From Rosa chinensis (Eukaryota > Streptophyta > Magnoliopsida > Rosales > Rosaceae): DNA of 64,000 nt. Every line of letters starts with the position of its first letter. Position 1 is the first letter of the stretch. Positions 46,320 to 58,185 of this stretch are shown here, in pieces. The translations under genes were made by a program, and so were the position numbers. Below the pieces are notes generated by a model, which saw only the letters and a program-made list of their open reading frames with translations, was not told where the DNA came from and ran no database searches. The stretch is taken from the NCBI RefSeq assembly GCF_002994745.2, contig NC_037091.1:55165612-55229611 (forward strand), in the 5' to 3' direction.

Positions 46320-46525
46320 GTTGCGACGGCATTTTAGACGCAGTCGCCAAGCATTGGAAGTTTGCGACTGCAAACGTTCGCCGAAGATAAATATTAAAGT
46401 TTGGCTACCCCATTGCCACGGCGTAGCAACTCAGTCGCAAGTTTTACGACGGCGTAATTTTGCCGAAGCAAAAAGTCAATTTTTTGCGACGGCAAAAGGG
46501 TGCCGACGCGAAACGGGGTAGCCGT
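46320..46525. repeat. CACTA right subterminal repeats
   Basis: Multiple GCGACGGCAAA / TTGCCGAAGC-type motifs in both orientations, partner cluster to 42220-42640. Confidence 0.85.
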
Positions 46526-46951
46526 TGCAATTATTTTTTGTAGTGAATCCTAGTTGCTGAAACTGGCAGATAAGAGGAGCGCGGGGCTGCTGCTAGCAGG
46601 CTGCACGTTGGGCAAGCGCTGTGGGCGTACGTGGCAGGTGTGGTGTGCTGCTTGCGGCGTATGCTGCGCGCTAGCTTGTGAAGTTGGGTTGCAGAGATAT
46701 GCTATCGATCCTAAGCTAGGATTGCAACAGGTTTGCAATCCTAGTCTGGGCAGATGGTGAAGTAGGTGCTCGGTGGATGCGGTGCTTCAAGGGCAAGTGA
46801 CTGAACTTGTGCGTAGGCTAGTAGTGGCAGAGGCTTGCAGCAGCGCCCATGGGCGCGCAGGAGAGGTGCACGGCGAATGGGAGCGAACTGGAAAAAGGAT
46901 TTTTGGGCATTTGGCTTCTTGAAACTAGGGTTAGGGCTCGTGCTGATAACG

Positions 46952-47173
46952 TGTTTTAGAGAAACGAGAATTGAGAGAAAATCGCTGTGTATTCTCATTG
47001 AAAATAGGGGTCTCTTTATATAGAGGATTACAATGCATAGAATCTGTATCATACAAGGAAAGGTAATCATACATTGAATAGGAATCTCTGGATTCTTCTA
47101 ATTAAACTCTATTACCACTAGGTTAAGTAAACTAGAGTTTGGGCCAGACACATATTCTGGATTTACTTGAACA
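46952..47173 (-). repeat. 5' LTR of the 10.8-kb Copia element
   Basis: 222-bp partner of 36404-36625. The AAGAG duplication follows at 47174. Confidence 0.9.
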
Positions 47174-47178
47174 AAGAG

Positions 47179-48066
47179 TTGGTTATTGTAGAGAAAAGAA
47201 AATGGGAGAGAGAAATATGGGTTGTGGGTATTTTTTTAATTTTTTTTAATAAAAATATATTTTGTAAATGTCTTAATTATCCTTGCGATTTAATTAATTC
47301 TCAAAGTTTATTAATCTTCTAGGGTCAATCATGTCAAAATTTTAGATTTTGGCTAACAAAGTCTTTTCACTTAATAATAGTATAGATTTATATTTATAAG
47401 AATTATAATTGTACACCGTATAAAGAATTGGTTTGGGGATTAAACATTAAACTGACCAGATATGGCTTTTCTTTTTCTTATTCTGACTCTCATACGAGAT
47501 GTTTGGTTGTTGGCGTTCAATATATTGGTTGAGCTACGGCAGTGAACATACAGCTAAGAAGGTGAGAATATACTCCCTTCTCCCTTCTGGTTGGCTCGAG
47601 GTTAATAGTGGCGAAGGACTTCCTCGACGTGTTTCCTTGATTCTAGGCTTATATCTAATTCTCGCTGCTGGGCGGGCATTGGTGTTTCCAAAGTCGATTT
47701 GGCGCGTTCTCCTCTTGGTAACGGGTTGGAGGTGAGAGGATCCGGGGATCTAGAATGGTCAAGATCGGGTCGGATCTTGTGTTTTGGATTTGGTGTGGTT
47801 TGTTGGCATCAAAGAATGGTTCTCCGATCACTTCCGAACGAAGTTAGTAATTGGTTTCTCCTCTGATGACGTCGATGAATTTCCTGGTGAAATCGGAGTG
47901 GGTGTTGGTGATGAATGTTGCTCAGGAAAATCACCCTACACCTACCTTCTGCTCCTAGTATTGCTTAAATTTTTTAGGTCACAAAAAAACTAATTGCTCT
48001 GTTGACTTATTTATTTTACTTCGAAGCTCAATATTTTTTTTATTAAATAAAGGAGCGAAATTCAAA
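47179..48066. other. Spacer, no gene recognised
   Basis: AT-rich at first, then more GC-balanced between 47490 and 47940 with an unremarkable 78-aa frame. This second part could be the body of the retroposon whose tail is at 48067-48230, but I see no domain. Confidence 0.4.
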
Positions 48067-48230
48067 AGGTGGGCGTACTAGAGCGTGCTAGGTGCTTATT
48101 TTGTTTAGAATATTTTTTTTGTGGACTTTATAAAACGACTCTCTCTGACGACCCCTAGATGTGTGTTATTTTTGTACTAGTTGCTGAAATTTAATATTGG
48201 GATGACCTTTTTCGATTAAAAAAAAAAAAA
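48067..48230 (+). mobile_element. Second copy of the SINE/LINE-tail family
   Basis: It begins GGTGGGCGTACTAG and ends in GGGATGACCT plus an A-run (48217-48230). In between are GACCCCTAGA and TTTTTGTACT, the same landmarks as in 14047-14233. A target duplication is not evident, so the true left end may lie further upstream. Confidence 0.6.
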
Positions 48231-48234
48231 GGTT

Positions 48235-50077
48235 TGGACTATTGATTACGTGCATTTTTATGTACGTAATCGCTACTTAAAGACTGAAAATAAGTTAATC
48301 CTTAAGTCAATTATTATGTAATTAATCAATTTTTATTTATTTTGTAGTAAATAAGTGGAGTTGCGGAAACAAGATAGAATGACGCAAAAATGGTGAAGAT
48401 AGAAGTTTTCTACAAATGGACGAAATTGTCAATGCCTTAATTAAGTATTGGTTAATTAACCAATTAACTAAGCAATCATGCTTTGGTTAATTACCCAAGT
48501 AATTAAACGTGCAGCACATGAAGAAAATTTGGGTCAATTAGCTACCCATTGCATAATTGTACACTTGACACGTGGCAAACTTTTCATTCACTAGCCAAAC
48601 CAATCACCACGTGATCCTCTTTTCTCTTACAAGGACCAGACCATTTTCTCTTTCTTTTTGAACCAATTACCCGCAGACACATGTCCCTCTCTCCTCCTCC
48701 TTTCTCTCACGACCAGCCACACGGAATGAAGACCCATTCTTCCTCTTTCATATATATAGACCAGACCCTAATTATCCATTCGACAACCCTACAGAAGCAA
48801 CAGGAGCCGCACCACACCAAAAACAGAGGCAGCCCTTTTGGGCTGCTCTCTCTCTCTCCTCTCCTCCTCCTCCATTTTTCATAATAGTTTTAGTTTTCTT
48901 TTGGATATTCATAGAATTTCTCACACAAGCTTCAAGGATTCATCAAAAGCTACAAGATTCAAGCTTTAGGTATTTGTGGGAGTTGTAATTCAAGGGAAGT
49001 CATATTAGCTCCCTAGCTAATTGTGGCTACCTTTGTGTTCTCCTACACTTCTATAATCTTTTCTCTTTGAATTTTGTATCTTTGATGTTCATAGTTATGT
49101 GTTGTGAGTAATTTCTTTGTTGGGGGCTAGGGTTGTGTGCCCTAGTCCAAATCTTGTGTAAAAGATGCTTATTTTAATGTAATGATGCAATTTTCATATG
49201 ATGGATGCTTATATCTATTTTTGTTGGGTTAAAATGCATGTCTAGGAACCTAGTCAACTCTAGGGTGTGTATTTTGAGCATGTCTAGGATGGAGTTAGAG
49301 GCTTGACCCCCTCTAATTCCTAAGCTAGAAACCTTCAATTTCGTATTCGAGGGGTTATAAGCATGGTGATTTACACCCGTTGCGTGATTGCGCGGGCAGG
49401 TCGCTTAGTAGTCTAATTCCTCGATCTCTATGCCTCTTGATGTGAATTAATGACCCTTGAACCGGCTCTAATTCATGCCAAGTGAGTCCCTACGGCCCTT
49501 GAACCGGAGTAGGAATACCATGAAAGGGAATTTCGATCCTTGAGCCTTGAACCGCCTTGGATACGACTACTGCCAAAATAGGAAATATGCATCTATATTA
49601 GATTAGCTTCCGACACATAGAATTTGGGTGAAGCAACCTCCCTAGCACCCAACATTTTCATTTTTATTGTTTACATTTCATTTTTATTTTTATTGCTTTA
49701 CATTTCATTATTATTTGTTAAGTTAAAATCAACCCCCAAACATTAAACTCTTCCACTCATTTGTGCATATCCACCACTAGGCTCTTAGTTTTGATTAGGC
49801 TTTGGTGAAAACTAAAGCCGAGCATTGCTAAGGCTTGGTGCCTTAGATTAACATTTTTATTTATTTTCGTTTTCTTTTCTTTGTTTGCTAAGTATCTTTA
49901 TTTCCGATTACCCAAGGATTGTGGGTTAGCCACTAATCCCCGTGGTACGATAAACTTTGGGCATAATATTTCCCTATCTTGACAATGATACGTATGCTTG
50001 CGTAAATGCGTATCCAAGTCAACTATTGGAGATTTTAATTAATCTTACTAATGTAATGTTGTTGCAGAGTTGTTATT
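48235..50077 (+). other. Second noncoding LARD-like stretch
   Basis: No coding region. The left edge contains TTGATTACGTG...TACGTAATCG, an imperfect inverted pair. The text parallels 33340-36398, including the shared AATCCCCG(T/A)GGTA-GATAAAC near 49936. It continues on the far side of the solo LTR from 52814. A (CTCTCT) block with a TATATATA box lies at 48690-48870. Confidence 0.4.
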
Positions 50078-50589
50078 TGTCACGCCCCGAATTGTGAATA
50101 AATAAATTCAAAACCGAAACGTGAAAACATTACAATCACAAAAAAACACATAGAGAAATTTTCATTTTAAACTAAACCATAAAGCATCCGAGCTCACCGA
50201 CAGCAATACGGACTCGCTCTTTAGAGTTACATATTACAAAGAGTTTACAAATCAAACTGAGTTACAATTCAATAAGTAAACACGCTCACCAACTCTCTAC
50301 ACAGCGGAAGACTAAAACCAATACATTTCTACGTCCAAGCTACAGAAAGTACGCCTCAGCTTCGACGACGATTAATCGATATTCTTACCTGCACAATAAA
50401 CCCTACACCATGGAATAGTGCACCGGGTTGAAACGACAAACCCGGTAAGCTTTTTAAGCTCGTATGAGTAAATTCAAATAAAATGACTCATGTCACGCAT
50501 GCTTATAATTTCTCAACTCGTGAGATAATTAAAGCAACAGCATTTAACTCCACAAACACAACCAAACATCCAATCACACTAGATAAAAA

Positions 50590-50885
50590 TTAGTAAACCC
50601 TGCATAGAAATTTAGTTCAGGAGATCACCAAATTCACACAATTAAATCATAGCAACTCCTGCATATAACTTAGTTCAGGAGATTATATTTAAAACAAACA
50701 ATTCAAAATGCAGTAATCCCTGCATATAACTTAGTTCAGGAGATTACATTAAAACAAACAATTCAAAATACAGTAATCCCTGCATATAACTTAGTTAAGA
50801 AGATTACATTAAAACAAATAATAAAAATCATAGTAATCCTTGCATAAAATTTAGTTCAGGAGATTATCAAGAAAACAAACAATTC
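50590..50885. repeat. Five tandem units of about 60-65 bp in the solo LTR
   Basis: The phrase CTGCATA(T/A)AACTTAGTTCAGGAGATTA with AAACAAACAATTCAAAA recurs at a 55-67-bp spacing from about 50600 to 50880, with scattered changes. Confidence 0.85.
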
Positions 50886-51297
50886 AATAATAGAAATAAA
50901 TAGAAATATTTACTAAAAACATCCATTAATAACGCCAATCACCACACAGGTCAACAACTCACACAAGAGTCGATGATCACCCATCAACAACAAAGTCGAT
51001 GATCACCCAACAACTTCAAATAAATCATCTCACAACAACCCACATCATTTACACAAAATCATTATGCAAATCACCACACAAGTCATCACATAATATTGTT
51101 TCCTCATCTCCAACAGCCTCAAACAATAATGAAATCATTTTCCAAATATTGTTTCTCAACTCAAACCATCACCAAAACCATACCTATTTCTTTCAAAACT
51201 CAAAGCCAACAAAACCATCTTTTATTTCCAAAACCATATATATTCCTCAACATCACATTGCACAACAATAGTAAGCTACACACTCAATTCCACCAAG

Positions 51298-51299
<2 letters not shown>

Positions 51300-51343
<44 letters not shown>
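51300..51343. repeat. (AC)n microsatellite
   Basis: About 22 uninterrupted CA dinucleotides inside the solo LTR. They account for the poly-His/Thr runs in overlapping frames. Confidence 0.95.
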
Positions 51344-51345
<2 letters not shown>

Positions 51346-52933
51346 AGTCATCCACTCAGGGATACCACTAATACCAACTATGGTTTTATAAATTATACTT
51401 CTCGAAAATCATTTTATATCAAAACATTGTTTTAACTTACCCATGAACCGTTATCGATCAAGTTCATATATTTTAAAACAAATAATTTGACAAGTAATTC
51501 CGAGTAATAAATAAATCCGTTCGTAAATGAACTACGTGAAATTTACTCACCTCCAAATCATGCTGCGTCTTCACACAAAACAAGACAAGCACAAAATCAT
51601 CCATACTCCGCTCACACAATCCCGTCAATCACCTAATCACATCAAGGTCACATTCAATACAACACAAATCACACAATTCACAAAACACAATTATACGACG
51701 ATCCAACAGTCGGATCGTCATCCGAGACCATCCAACAACCTCGAAACACTTCTATGATCGATAAAACAAAACTACAAGTCGATCGAACGGCCATATCCTC
51801 ACATACCGAAAACCGATCGAATCGAAATGCTAAAACCCTAACATGCTCAAACGATCTCCTATTACAAACCACATATCGAAATGCTCGTATCGACGAGTAG
51901 GTCGAAATCAGGAACAAAAACTGTCCCTGGGGTGATCGGAAAACACCACCATAGTGGCGGTGCCGCCGCCCACCCAAAGTCAAAATTTGAAAAAACTTTC
52001 AACACAAAAGATCTTCATCTCAACTCCAATTACAACTTTCAAAACTAGTACAAAGTCTGAATCGAAGCCATATGGCCGGAATTTACCTCGCAATCTCTAA
52101 AACTCGATGAACCCTAGAATCCCAATCTTCAAAATTCAACCTCCACACTTCGAATCGTTGCAAGCCATCTTGGGAGAAAGCATCTACATCCTCTGGGCTC
52201 CAAAAGCCCTCAAGAAACATCGGCTATGGTGGCCGGAATCGGAAGTTCTGATCAAGGCGATTTGCGGCGCCGCCGCCAAACTTCCCGGCCTTACTGCGCC
52301 GTGCACGGGCCGACCCAAGCCGTGAAACTTCCCAGACTTGGAGATGGGACTGAGGCGAAGAGAATGGAAGAAACGGTTCTTCGATTGGTGGCTGGAGGAG
52401 GGGGAAATCGCTGGACGAAAATTAGTCCCCGATTTCGGCTCAGGAGAGAAGAGAGAGAAAAAGTTTCCGAAAATGGAAACTCTGATATTTTCGGTTTTTT
52501 TTTCCTATTTAACCAAAATGGAAACTTTTTCCGATGGCCATAACTTCTTCATACGAACTCCGATTTTCACATTCCACATGTCCACGAACTCATATCGACG
52601 CGCTCTACGATTTTCGTGAAGGAAGTTTTCGGAGAAACCCAACGTCTAAAAAGTCAACCTTTGCGCCCCCCCCTAAAACCATACTTTCCGAATAAAAATT
52701 CGTCCGAAACACTTCCACTCCATCCACGAACCACATAATCGTACCAACAACCACTAAATTAATTCCCAAAGCATTTAGGAATTAATAACGAATTTTCGGG
52801 GTATTACATTATTATTGTCCTTTCCATCATATAATGTAATCTTTTCTTCTTTTTTTAGCCAAACACTTCTGCATATATCATGTAATGAAAAGTCGGGTTT
52901 TTGTTGATTTTGTTTCTTTAGTACTTAAAAAAA

Positions 52934-53784
52934 GAGAAGTTTTAAATACACACTCTTAATTACTTAATACACACTCCTTACTCAATACACCTACCATTTA
53001 ATTTCTCATTTTAATATTTTACTAAATACACAATCTAAATTATCTAAAATATCCTTAAACGAAAAAACCATGAAATACACTATTATTTAACTACATTAAG
53101 GCTACTATTTAATTTGATTAGTATATATAATTGACCATATTAATTACTTGTGTTAGTTATTGGGAAATCCGATTCATTATTGTTCCCTTCAAATAGATGC
53201 TTAGAAATAGATTTTGTATTATTTGAGTTCTCATCCACCAAACACCCTATTGATCAAGTATAAAATTTTGAGTTGAACATGCATTCAACCAAAATTGTAT
53301 CAGTAGTTTCTCCACAATGCTGGAATAACGAAGTTGTCATTGGATGGTCAAACAAATTAACAATTACAAAGTTTTATACCTGTGATGTTTTATGATAGAT
53401 AAGAAATTGACTAATCACAGCTTAGAAGGAAAAAAATGGACTAAAAAAGTGGGAATAAAGCGATATGTTTTAAAAACATTTAATGCCATTGATTTCAAAA
53501 TTCTAAATTATAGGGTCTCTCACCCCATTTATTACAATTTATTTAAGGAAAATTTAAATTAGACGGTTTCTAACTTTATTCTTGTTTTAAATGAGGATGT
53601 CATGTATCGAAATTTATTGTGTTTATAATTATAGAATAATATAAGGAATATATGATTATTATTATTTTTCTTCTAATAGATATATATCTATTTTGGTCAT
53701 TTAACCTACCTATAAAATCTGATTTGAAATATAAAATATATTGATGTGTATTAAGTAGTTTGGGGTGTGTATTTAAAATTTCTC
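52934..53784. mobile_element. MITE-like element with about 45-bp inverted ends
   Basis: The left end (GAGAAGTTTTAAATACACAC then ACTTAATACACA) is matched in reverse complement at the right end (GTGTATTAAGTAG...GTGTATTTAAAATTTCTC) with about 80 percent identity. A possible 9-bp duplication TTAAAAAAA flanks it at 52925-52933 and 53785-53793, but its low complexity makes it weak evidence. The interior is AT-rich and noncoding. Confidence 0.65.
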
Positions 53785-53793
53785 TTAAAAAAA

Positions 53794-54378
53794 ATATATT
53801 ATATGAAGATAGATATGAATTGGATTATTTGACCAGATATCCGATAATCTAATAACTCGGATATGAATTTGTCATTTAGAAATTTGGCAAATTATCATAT
53901 CAGATATAATTTTATGAGAAGATCAAATGGACTTGAATTTAAGTCGATTCGGTCCATAAGTGATCCATTGACCGGTCTACCTAACAGCCTACTTTTACTT
54001 TCAAGGAAAAATGTTCATTTACCTTAATTTGAGCTACACTAATCTCACTTACCCAAACATTTTATAAGATTGCCCACTTACCCAAATAATTATATATTTT
54101 TTGCTCTAATACATCTTTTGAAGTCCGGGGACCGTTGAAGTCTCCAATGTATTGCGCCCTCTTGGTCATTTTCCAGCCAAACTAGTTATACTTTGCTCAA
54201 CTTTCAAGGAAGTAAGACTTAAAAGCCTCCTGTCCGCGGCGGAGAAGAGCCACTAATCACCGCCGCGGCGCCGCCCCAAAATCTAAACAAGGTGGCCACT
54301 TCCAGTCTTGGTGGCTAACTATTTTACTAATGAAAATAACCAGCCCGCTGCAAACCCTAATGCGCCACTAATAAAATA
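53794..54378. other. Spacer, no gene seen
   Basis: AT-rich then GC-richer DNA with no open frame of note. Related phrases (TTACCCAAA, CACTTACCC) recur within 54040-54090. Confidence 0.5.
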
Positions 54379-55542
54379 TGGGCAGATGCTCTCAAGTCAT
54401 TGAGGAAACCCGCCATGGCGGCCGTGCTTTTGGGTTTGTTGTTGTTGATGTACAAACCACACTGGCCGCCTCGATCGGGCGGGTCCGTACAACCTGGTCG
54501 GTCACCCCAGACTTTATATTGCGATTCAGATTCGTGGAATCGGTTCATGGAATCGCACCTGGTGAAAATGTCAAAGATTGTTTTTGGATTCTAGTTGGTT
54601 TGTGCTATATCTTTTTGTAGCACAATCTATGGTAATTGTTGTGCTGCATTGGCTCGATTTTAAATTCTTGAGTTTTTGGTTGCCAATTTTTCATATTAGT
54701 TGGGTACTCGCCCATGGTCCATCAAGTGTTTTCCAGCTTCAGACGCAGGTATGGTTGAACAATTGTTATACACACATATATGAAACATATACATGCGCTC
54801 TTGTATTGTATAGAAATAATCGAATACTGATGAAGTTGTTATAGAAGAAAGAGCTGCCTCCACATTACGAGGAAATTATGAATTTATGAAATATATAGGA
54901 CACAGAGTTTTCTTCAACTGAAAAAAGGACAATTTTATAAGAAGGCAAGGAGAATACAAGATCTAAGACTTGGACTTTTCTAACTAAATATTGAGTGCAA
55001 AGACCAACTTTGCTTACTGGTTACGAACCCGACTTGGCTACCACTTGGTTTTCGACCAATTCATGAAAAGTGGACGGATCATTTGGATAGGTAGACCAAC
55101 CTTATATCAAGGTTCTGAAAAACGCTAGGCGCTAGTCGGGCGGAAGGCTGGGGACTAGAGCCTAGAGGCCTAGGCGGGGACTAGGCGGTTTTTTTTTAAA
55201 AAAATTTATTTTTATTTTTATAACATATAAATGATATAATTATAAGTTTATAACATATAAATGATATAATTATATAAAAAAACTGCAAAATAGAGCCTAA
55301 AACAATTGCAAAAACAACCTGCAAATTTGCAATTCAGTAACCAAATCCAAATCTGCAATTCAAAGTCTAAATATATCTAATTCAATATTTATCAAGCAAC
55401 ATTCCAAATCTGCAACATATAATTACATTATCATAAATAAAAATATAAAAGGTAAAAAGGTATCCTCAAATTCCAAATCTGCTATATGTTATAATTATAT
55501 AAATCTGCAACATTCCAAATCTTCCACTTCCAAGTTCCAAGC

Positions 55543-58069
55543 CTAACCCTCAAATTCTTCTTCTCCATATCCCTCTAGTACTCCCTCCTCATCGGACTCA
55601 AACTCAAAAGTCATCTCATCTTCTTCCTCTTCATCCGATACAAAATCCTCCTCATGAAGTTCCCTAATTTCTTGAATTCTACTACTTCTCCTATGCTCTA
55701 AGCTACTATCCACTCCCAATCCCGATCCCTCTCCAACTACTTCACTAGTAAGATCGGAATCTACATCTTCATCACCACCATCCACAATCCATCCTTGGGC
55801 CATAGTAGCTTCACATGCTAGTAATACATCCACATTCTTCTCTTTCATTCTTCTCTTCTTGTTGATGATCTTGGCATTGAATTGGACATAAACTAAATTG
55901 TTCAACCTCGTTGTATCTAGTCTATTCCTTTTCTTTGTATGGATCTACATAAAGAAAAAAAAATGAGTATATTATGAGTTTCTAAATAATTAAACTACAT
56001 TCCTACTTGCTTATAAACTTACAAAAATGCATAACTAAATAAATACTTACCCCCTCAAAAGTGCTCCAATTTCTCTCACATCCGGATGAGCTTGTGGTCA
56101 ATGAAAGTATCCTTTTAGCCATACTTTGCAATCTTGGTACAAGGTTTCCATAAATATTCCACCACAAAACTAAAAAAAAAACATAAACAAAACAACAACA
56201 ATAATGAATTAGCCAAACTCCAAAAACAAAACAAACAAAACAATAACAATTGGCTATATAAAAAAAATAAAAAATAAGTTGGTATTTCTTACCCGGATTA
56301 TAAGTGTCATCATTTTGTGCGCATCCCGCCTTAGCCAAACCTCTTCCAAATCCATCCTCTTTCTTCAAATACTTGTGCAATTCTACATTTGTCACCAAAC
56401 TTTGAGTTTGAATGTCATCAGGAAAGAATGTCTCAACACAAGTGAAGAACCCATCCATGACCACATTATCATTCTCAAGACTTGGATTGGCATATGTGTA
56501 GTAAGGGTTCAAGAGGTAACCCGCTAAATGCAATGGACTATCAAGTCGACCACGGGCTTTTCCATCAACAATGTCAAGGATTGGACGATAGTGAGTTTCT
56601 TGATCTTTGAATGCCATTTTAATCTCCTCCTTGGCTCTAAGTAGTTCTCCATACACAAAGCCCATTGATGGCTTTCTATCCCCATCAACAAGGCGAAGCA
56701 CCTTGACTAAAGGGGCAAACACCTTCAAGCAAAGACTTACCCCATTCCAAAAAGAAGCACTCAAAGCAACATTCACCGCCGCCTTCCCCTTTACACTCTT
56801 TGCATGCTTGCTTTCATTCCATTCATCACTAGTAATCATAGCTCTCAACTCATTCTTCTTCTCCATTAAGCTTTGCAAAGTGAGGAAAGCTGTTGCAAAT
56901 CTAGTGACTCCCGGCCTCACTATATCTCTTTTCTTTGTAAACTTCCTCATCAATGCCAAAGTCTTGTGATGTGCATAAATATAGATAGTGAAGCTCTTTG
57001 CCCTCTCAATCACCCCTTTGAATCTAGGTTGGTTGCCAATTCCTTGAAGCATAAGATTCAAGGTGTGAGTTGCACATGAAGTCCAAAATATGTTTGGCCT
57101 CTTCAACTTCATCAAATCTCTCGCCGCCATATTATTTGAAGCATTGTCCGTCACCACTTGAACCACATTTTGTGGCCCAACATCTTCAATGCATTTGTCC
57201 ACATATTCAAAAATATACGTCCCGGTGTGTGCCTCATCTGATGCTTCCTTAGAAGAAAGAAAAGTTGTGCCTTCCGCACAATTGACACACAAATTCATGA
57301 TACTTCTTCTTTTCCGGTCGCTCCAAGCATCGGTCATAATAGAGCAACCATTCAAAGCTCACTCTTCTTCTTGCTTCTTCAATAAACTTTTAGTTCTCTC
57401 TACCTCTTCCTTCAATAGTGGCTCCCTTAATTGATGTTGGCTTGGAGGTCGGTAACCCGGGCCAAATTGACCAACCGCTTCAACAAACCTCTTGAAGCTA
57501 TCACGATCAACGGCATGAAAAGGAATCCCGGCTTCATACACCCATCTAGCCAAGTATTGATGCACATTATGTGTTCTTTGCTTGAAAAGTGCATCATTGA
57601 TATTTTGTTGTCTCATCTTCCTACTTCCATCCAATGAAGAATCCGGATCGATGGGGGTTGCAAAACGGTCCATAGGCCCAAGAGTATGCGGCATTCTTCT
57701 TATCCCTTGACTCGCTTCATTGTCTTCATCTCCTTCAAAAATGACTTCTTGCCTCACTTCTGCTTCATGTCTACTCTTTTGTTTCTTCTTACTCTTTGCC
57801 TCTTCAATAGCATTCTTGCATTTGGCTTTATCCTCATCCGAAGACTTTTTACAAGGAGCCACATTTCCCTTGATGTGGGCAATATGTTGCTTCATTCGAT
57901 ATATCCCACCACTAACTAATTTCCCACACAACTTACACTTCAACCTATCCAAGTTTGAGGCATCTGCCAACTCCGCATATTCCCATCCAATATCACCCGA
58001 ACCACGCTTCAATGATGAACCCAACTCTGAAATTGGATTAGATGCCGAGGAAGATGTAGTACCCGCCAT
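55543..58069 (-). pseudogene. hAT transposase (BED finger, DUF659, dimerisation domain), one nonsense codon
   Basis: Exons are 58069-56293, 56169-56051 and 55944-55543, in phase with GT-AG borders, for about 765 codons. Near the start lies a BED-type zinc finger (CKLC at residues 45-48, His at 62 and 65). The DUF659 block (IMTDAWSDRKRRSIMNLCVN, VVQVVTDNASNNMAA) follows, with the usual Asp residues. Then comes the RNase-H-like body with the CATHTLNLMLQ helix, and finally the hATC dimerisation block with SSSGCERNWSTFEG. The acidic C-terminal tail is normal. The only lesion I see is TGA at 57359-57361 (residue 237), where relatives have Trp, so one G-to-A change suffices. Transposase binds the ends and cuts and pastes the element. 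Confidence 0.88.
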
Positions 58070-58154
58070 TTTCCTAAATAAGTAAAAAGAGTATTCAGTA
58101 ACCAAAACTGCAATAGCAGCAAAACAGAGCCAAACAGTAACTATGATATGAACC

Positions 58155-58185
58155 TTCTATTAAAAAAAAAAAAAAAAAAACCAAA
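58155..58185. repeat. Poly-A tract in the hAT element
   Basis: An A-run of 18 or so (about 58161-58180) upstream of the transposase start. The neighbouring 58320-59300 segment is a noncoding leader with several CTGCAA(T/A)TTCA-type repeats and a cluster of TTCAAGAATC repeats at 59060-59250. Confidence 0.5.

Larger units (their letters stand above)
42200..46545. mobile_element. CACTA transposon, non-autonomous, carrying host-gene fragments
   Basis: The termini are CACTACAAAAAA and TTTTTTGTAGTG, continuing as an inverted repeat (TTGCAATAGCC / AGCCGTTGCAA). The 3-bp duplication AAT flanks the element at 42197-42199 and 46546-46548. Both ends carry clusters of GCGACGGCAAA/TTTGCCGTAGC in both orientations (42220-42640 and 46320-46525), the usual subterminal transposase-binding repeats of CACTA elements. 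No transposase (TNP2-type) domain is present. The interior holds exon-like fragments on the minus strand and a 12-bp minisatellite. The element is younger than the Copia copy that contains it. Confidence 0.92.
36404..47173 (-). mobile_element. Full-length but decayed Copia element, TSD AAGAG, with nested CACTA
   Basis: 222-bp LTRs at 36404-36625 and 46952-47173 differ at about 11 positions by my count (5 percent). AAGAG flanks the element at 36399-36403 and 47174-47178. On the coding (minus) strand the LTR runs TGTTCAAGTAA...CTCTAAAACA. A priming site resembling TTATCAGCACGAGC lies next to the 5' LTR (about 46936-46949), and the purine tract ACAAGGGGGAG adjoins the 3' LTR. Gag, integrase and RT/RNase H fragments are recognisable in order between 41694 and 36850. 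A 4.3-kb CACTA transposon interrupts the leader between the 5' LTR and gag. Without that insert the element is about 6.4 kb. Confidence 0.9.
50078..52808 (-). mobile_element. Solo LTR, probably Gypsy (Tekay/chromovirus type), TSD TTATT
   Basis: On the minus strand the 2.73-kb unit begins TGTAATACCCCGAAAATTCG and ends AATTCGGGGCGTGACA. These are the TG...CA ends and CCCCG/CGGGG borders that I associate with Tekay-type Gypsy LTRs. TTATT flanks it at 50073-50077 and 52809-52813. There is no internal region and no second LTR, as expected after LTR-LTR recombination. Frames of 70-105 aa inside it have no recognisable domain. Confidence 0.85.

Noticed and set aside
47499..47993. 78-aa and 69-aa frames as small genes
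   Set aside because: No domain, no neighbouring exon, and located just upstream of a retroposon tail; probably repeat-derived.
51096..51347. 83-90-aa frames rich in His, Thr and Gln
   Set aside because: They are translations of AC-rich and (AC)n sequence in the solo LTR.
56279..58085. Plus-strand frames of 68-121 aa opposite the hAT transposase
   Set aside because: They are antisense shadows of the transposase exons with no domain of their own.
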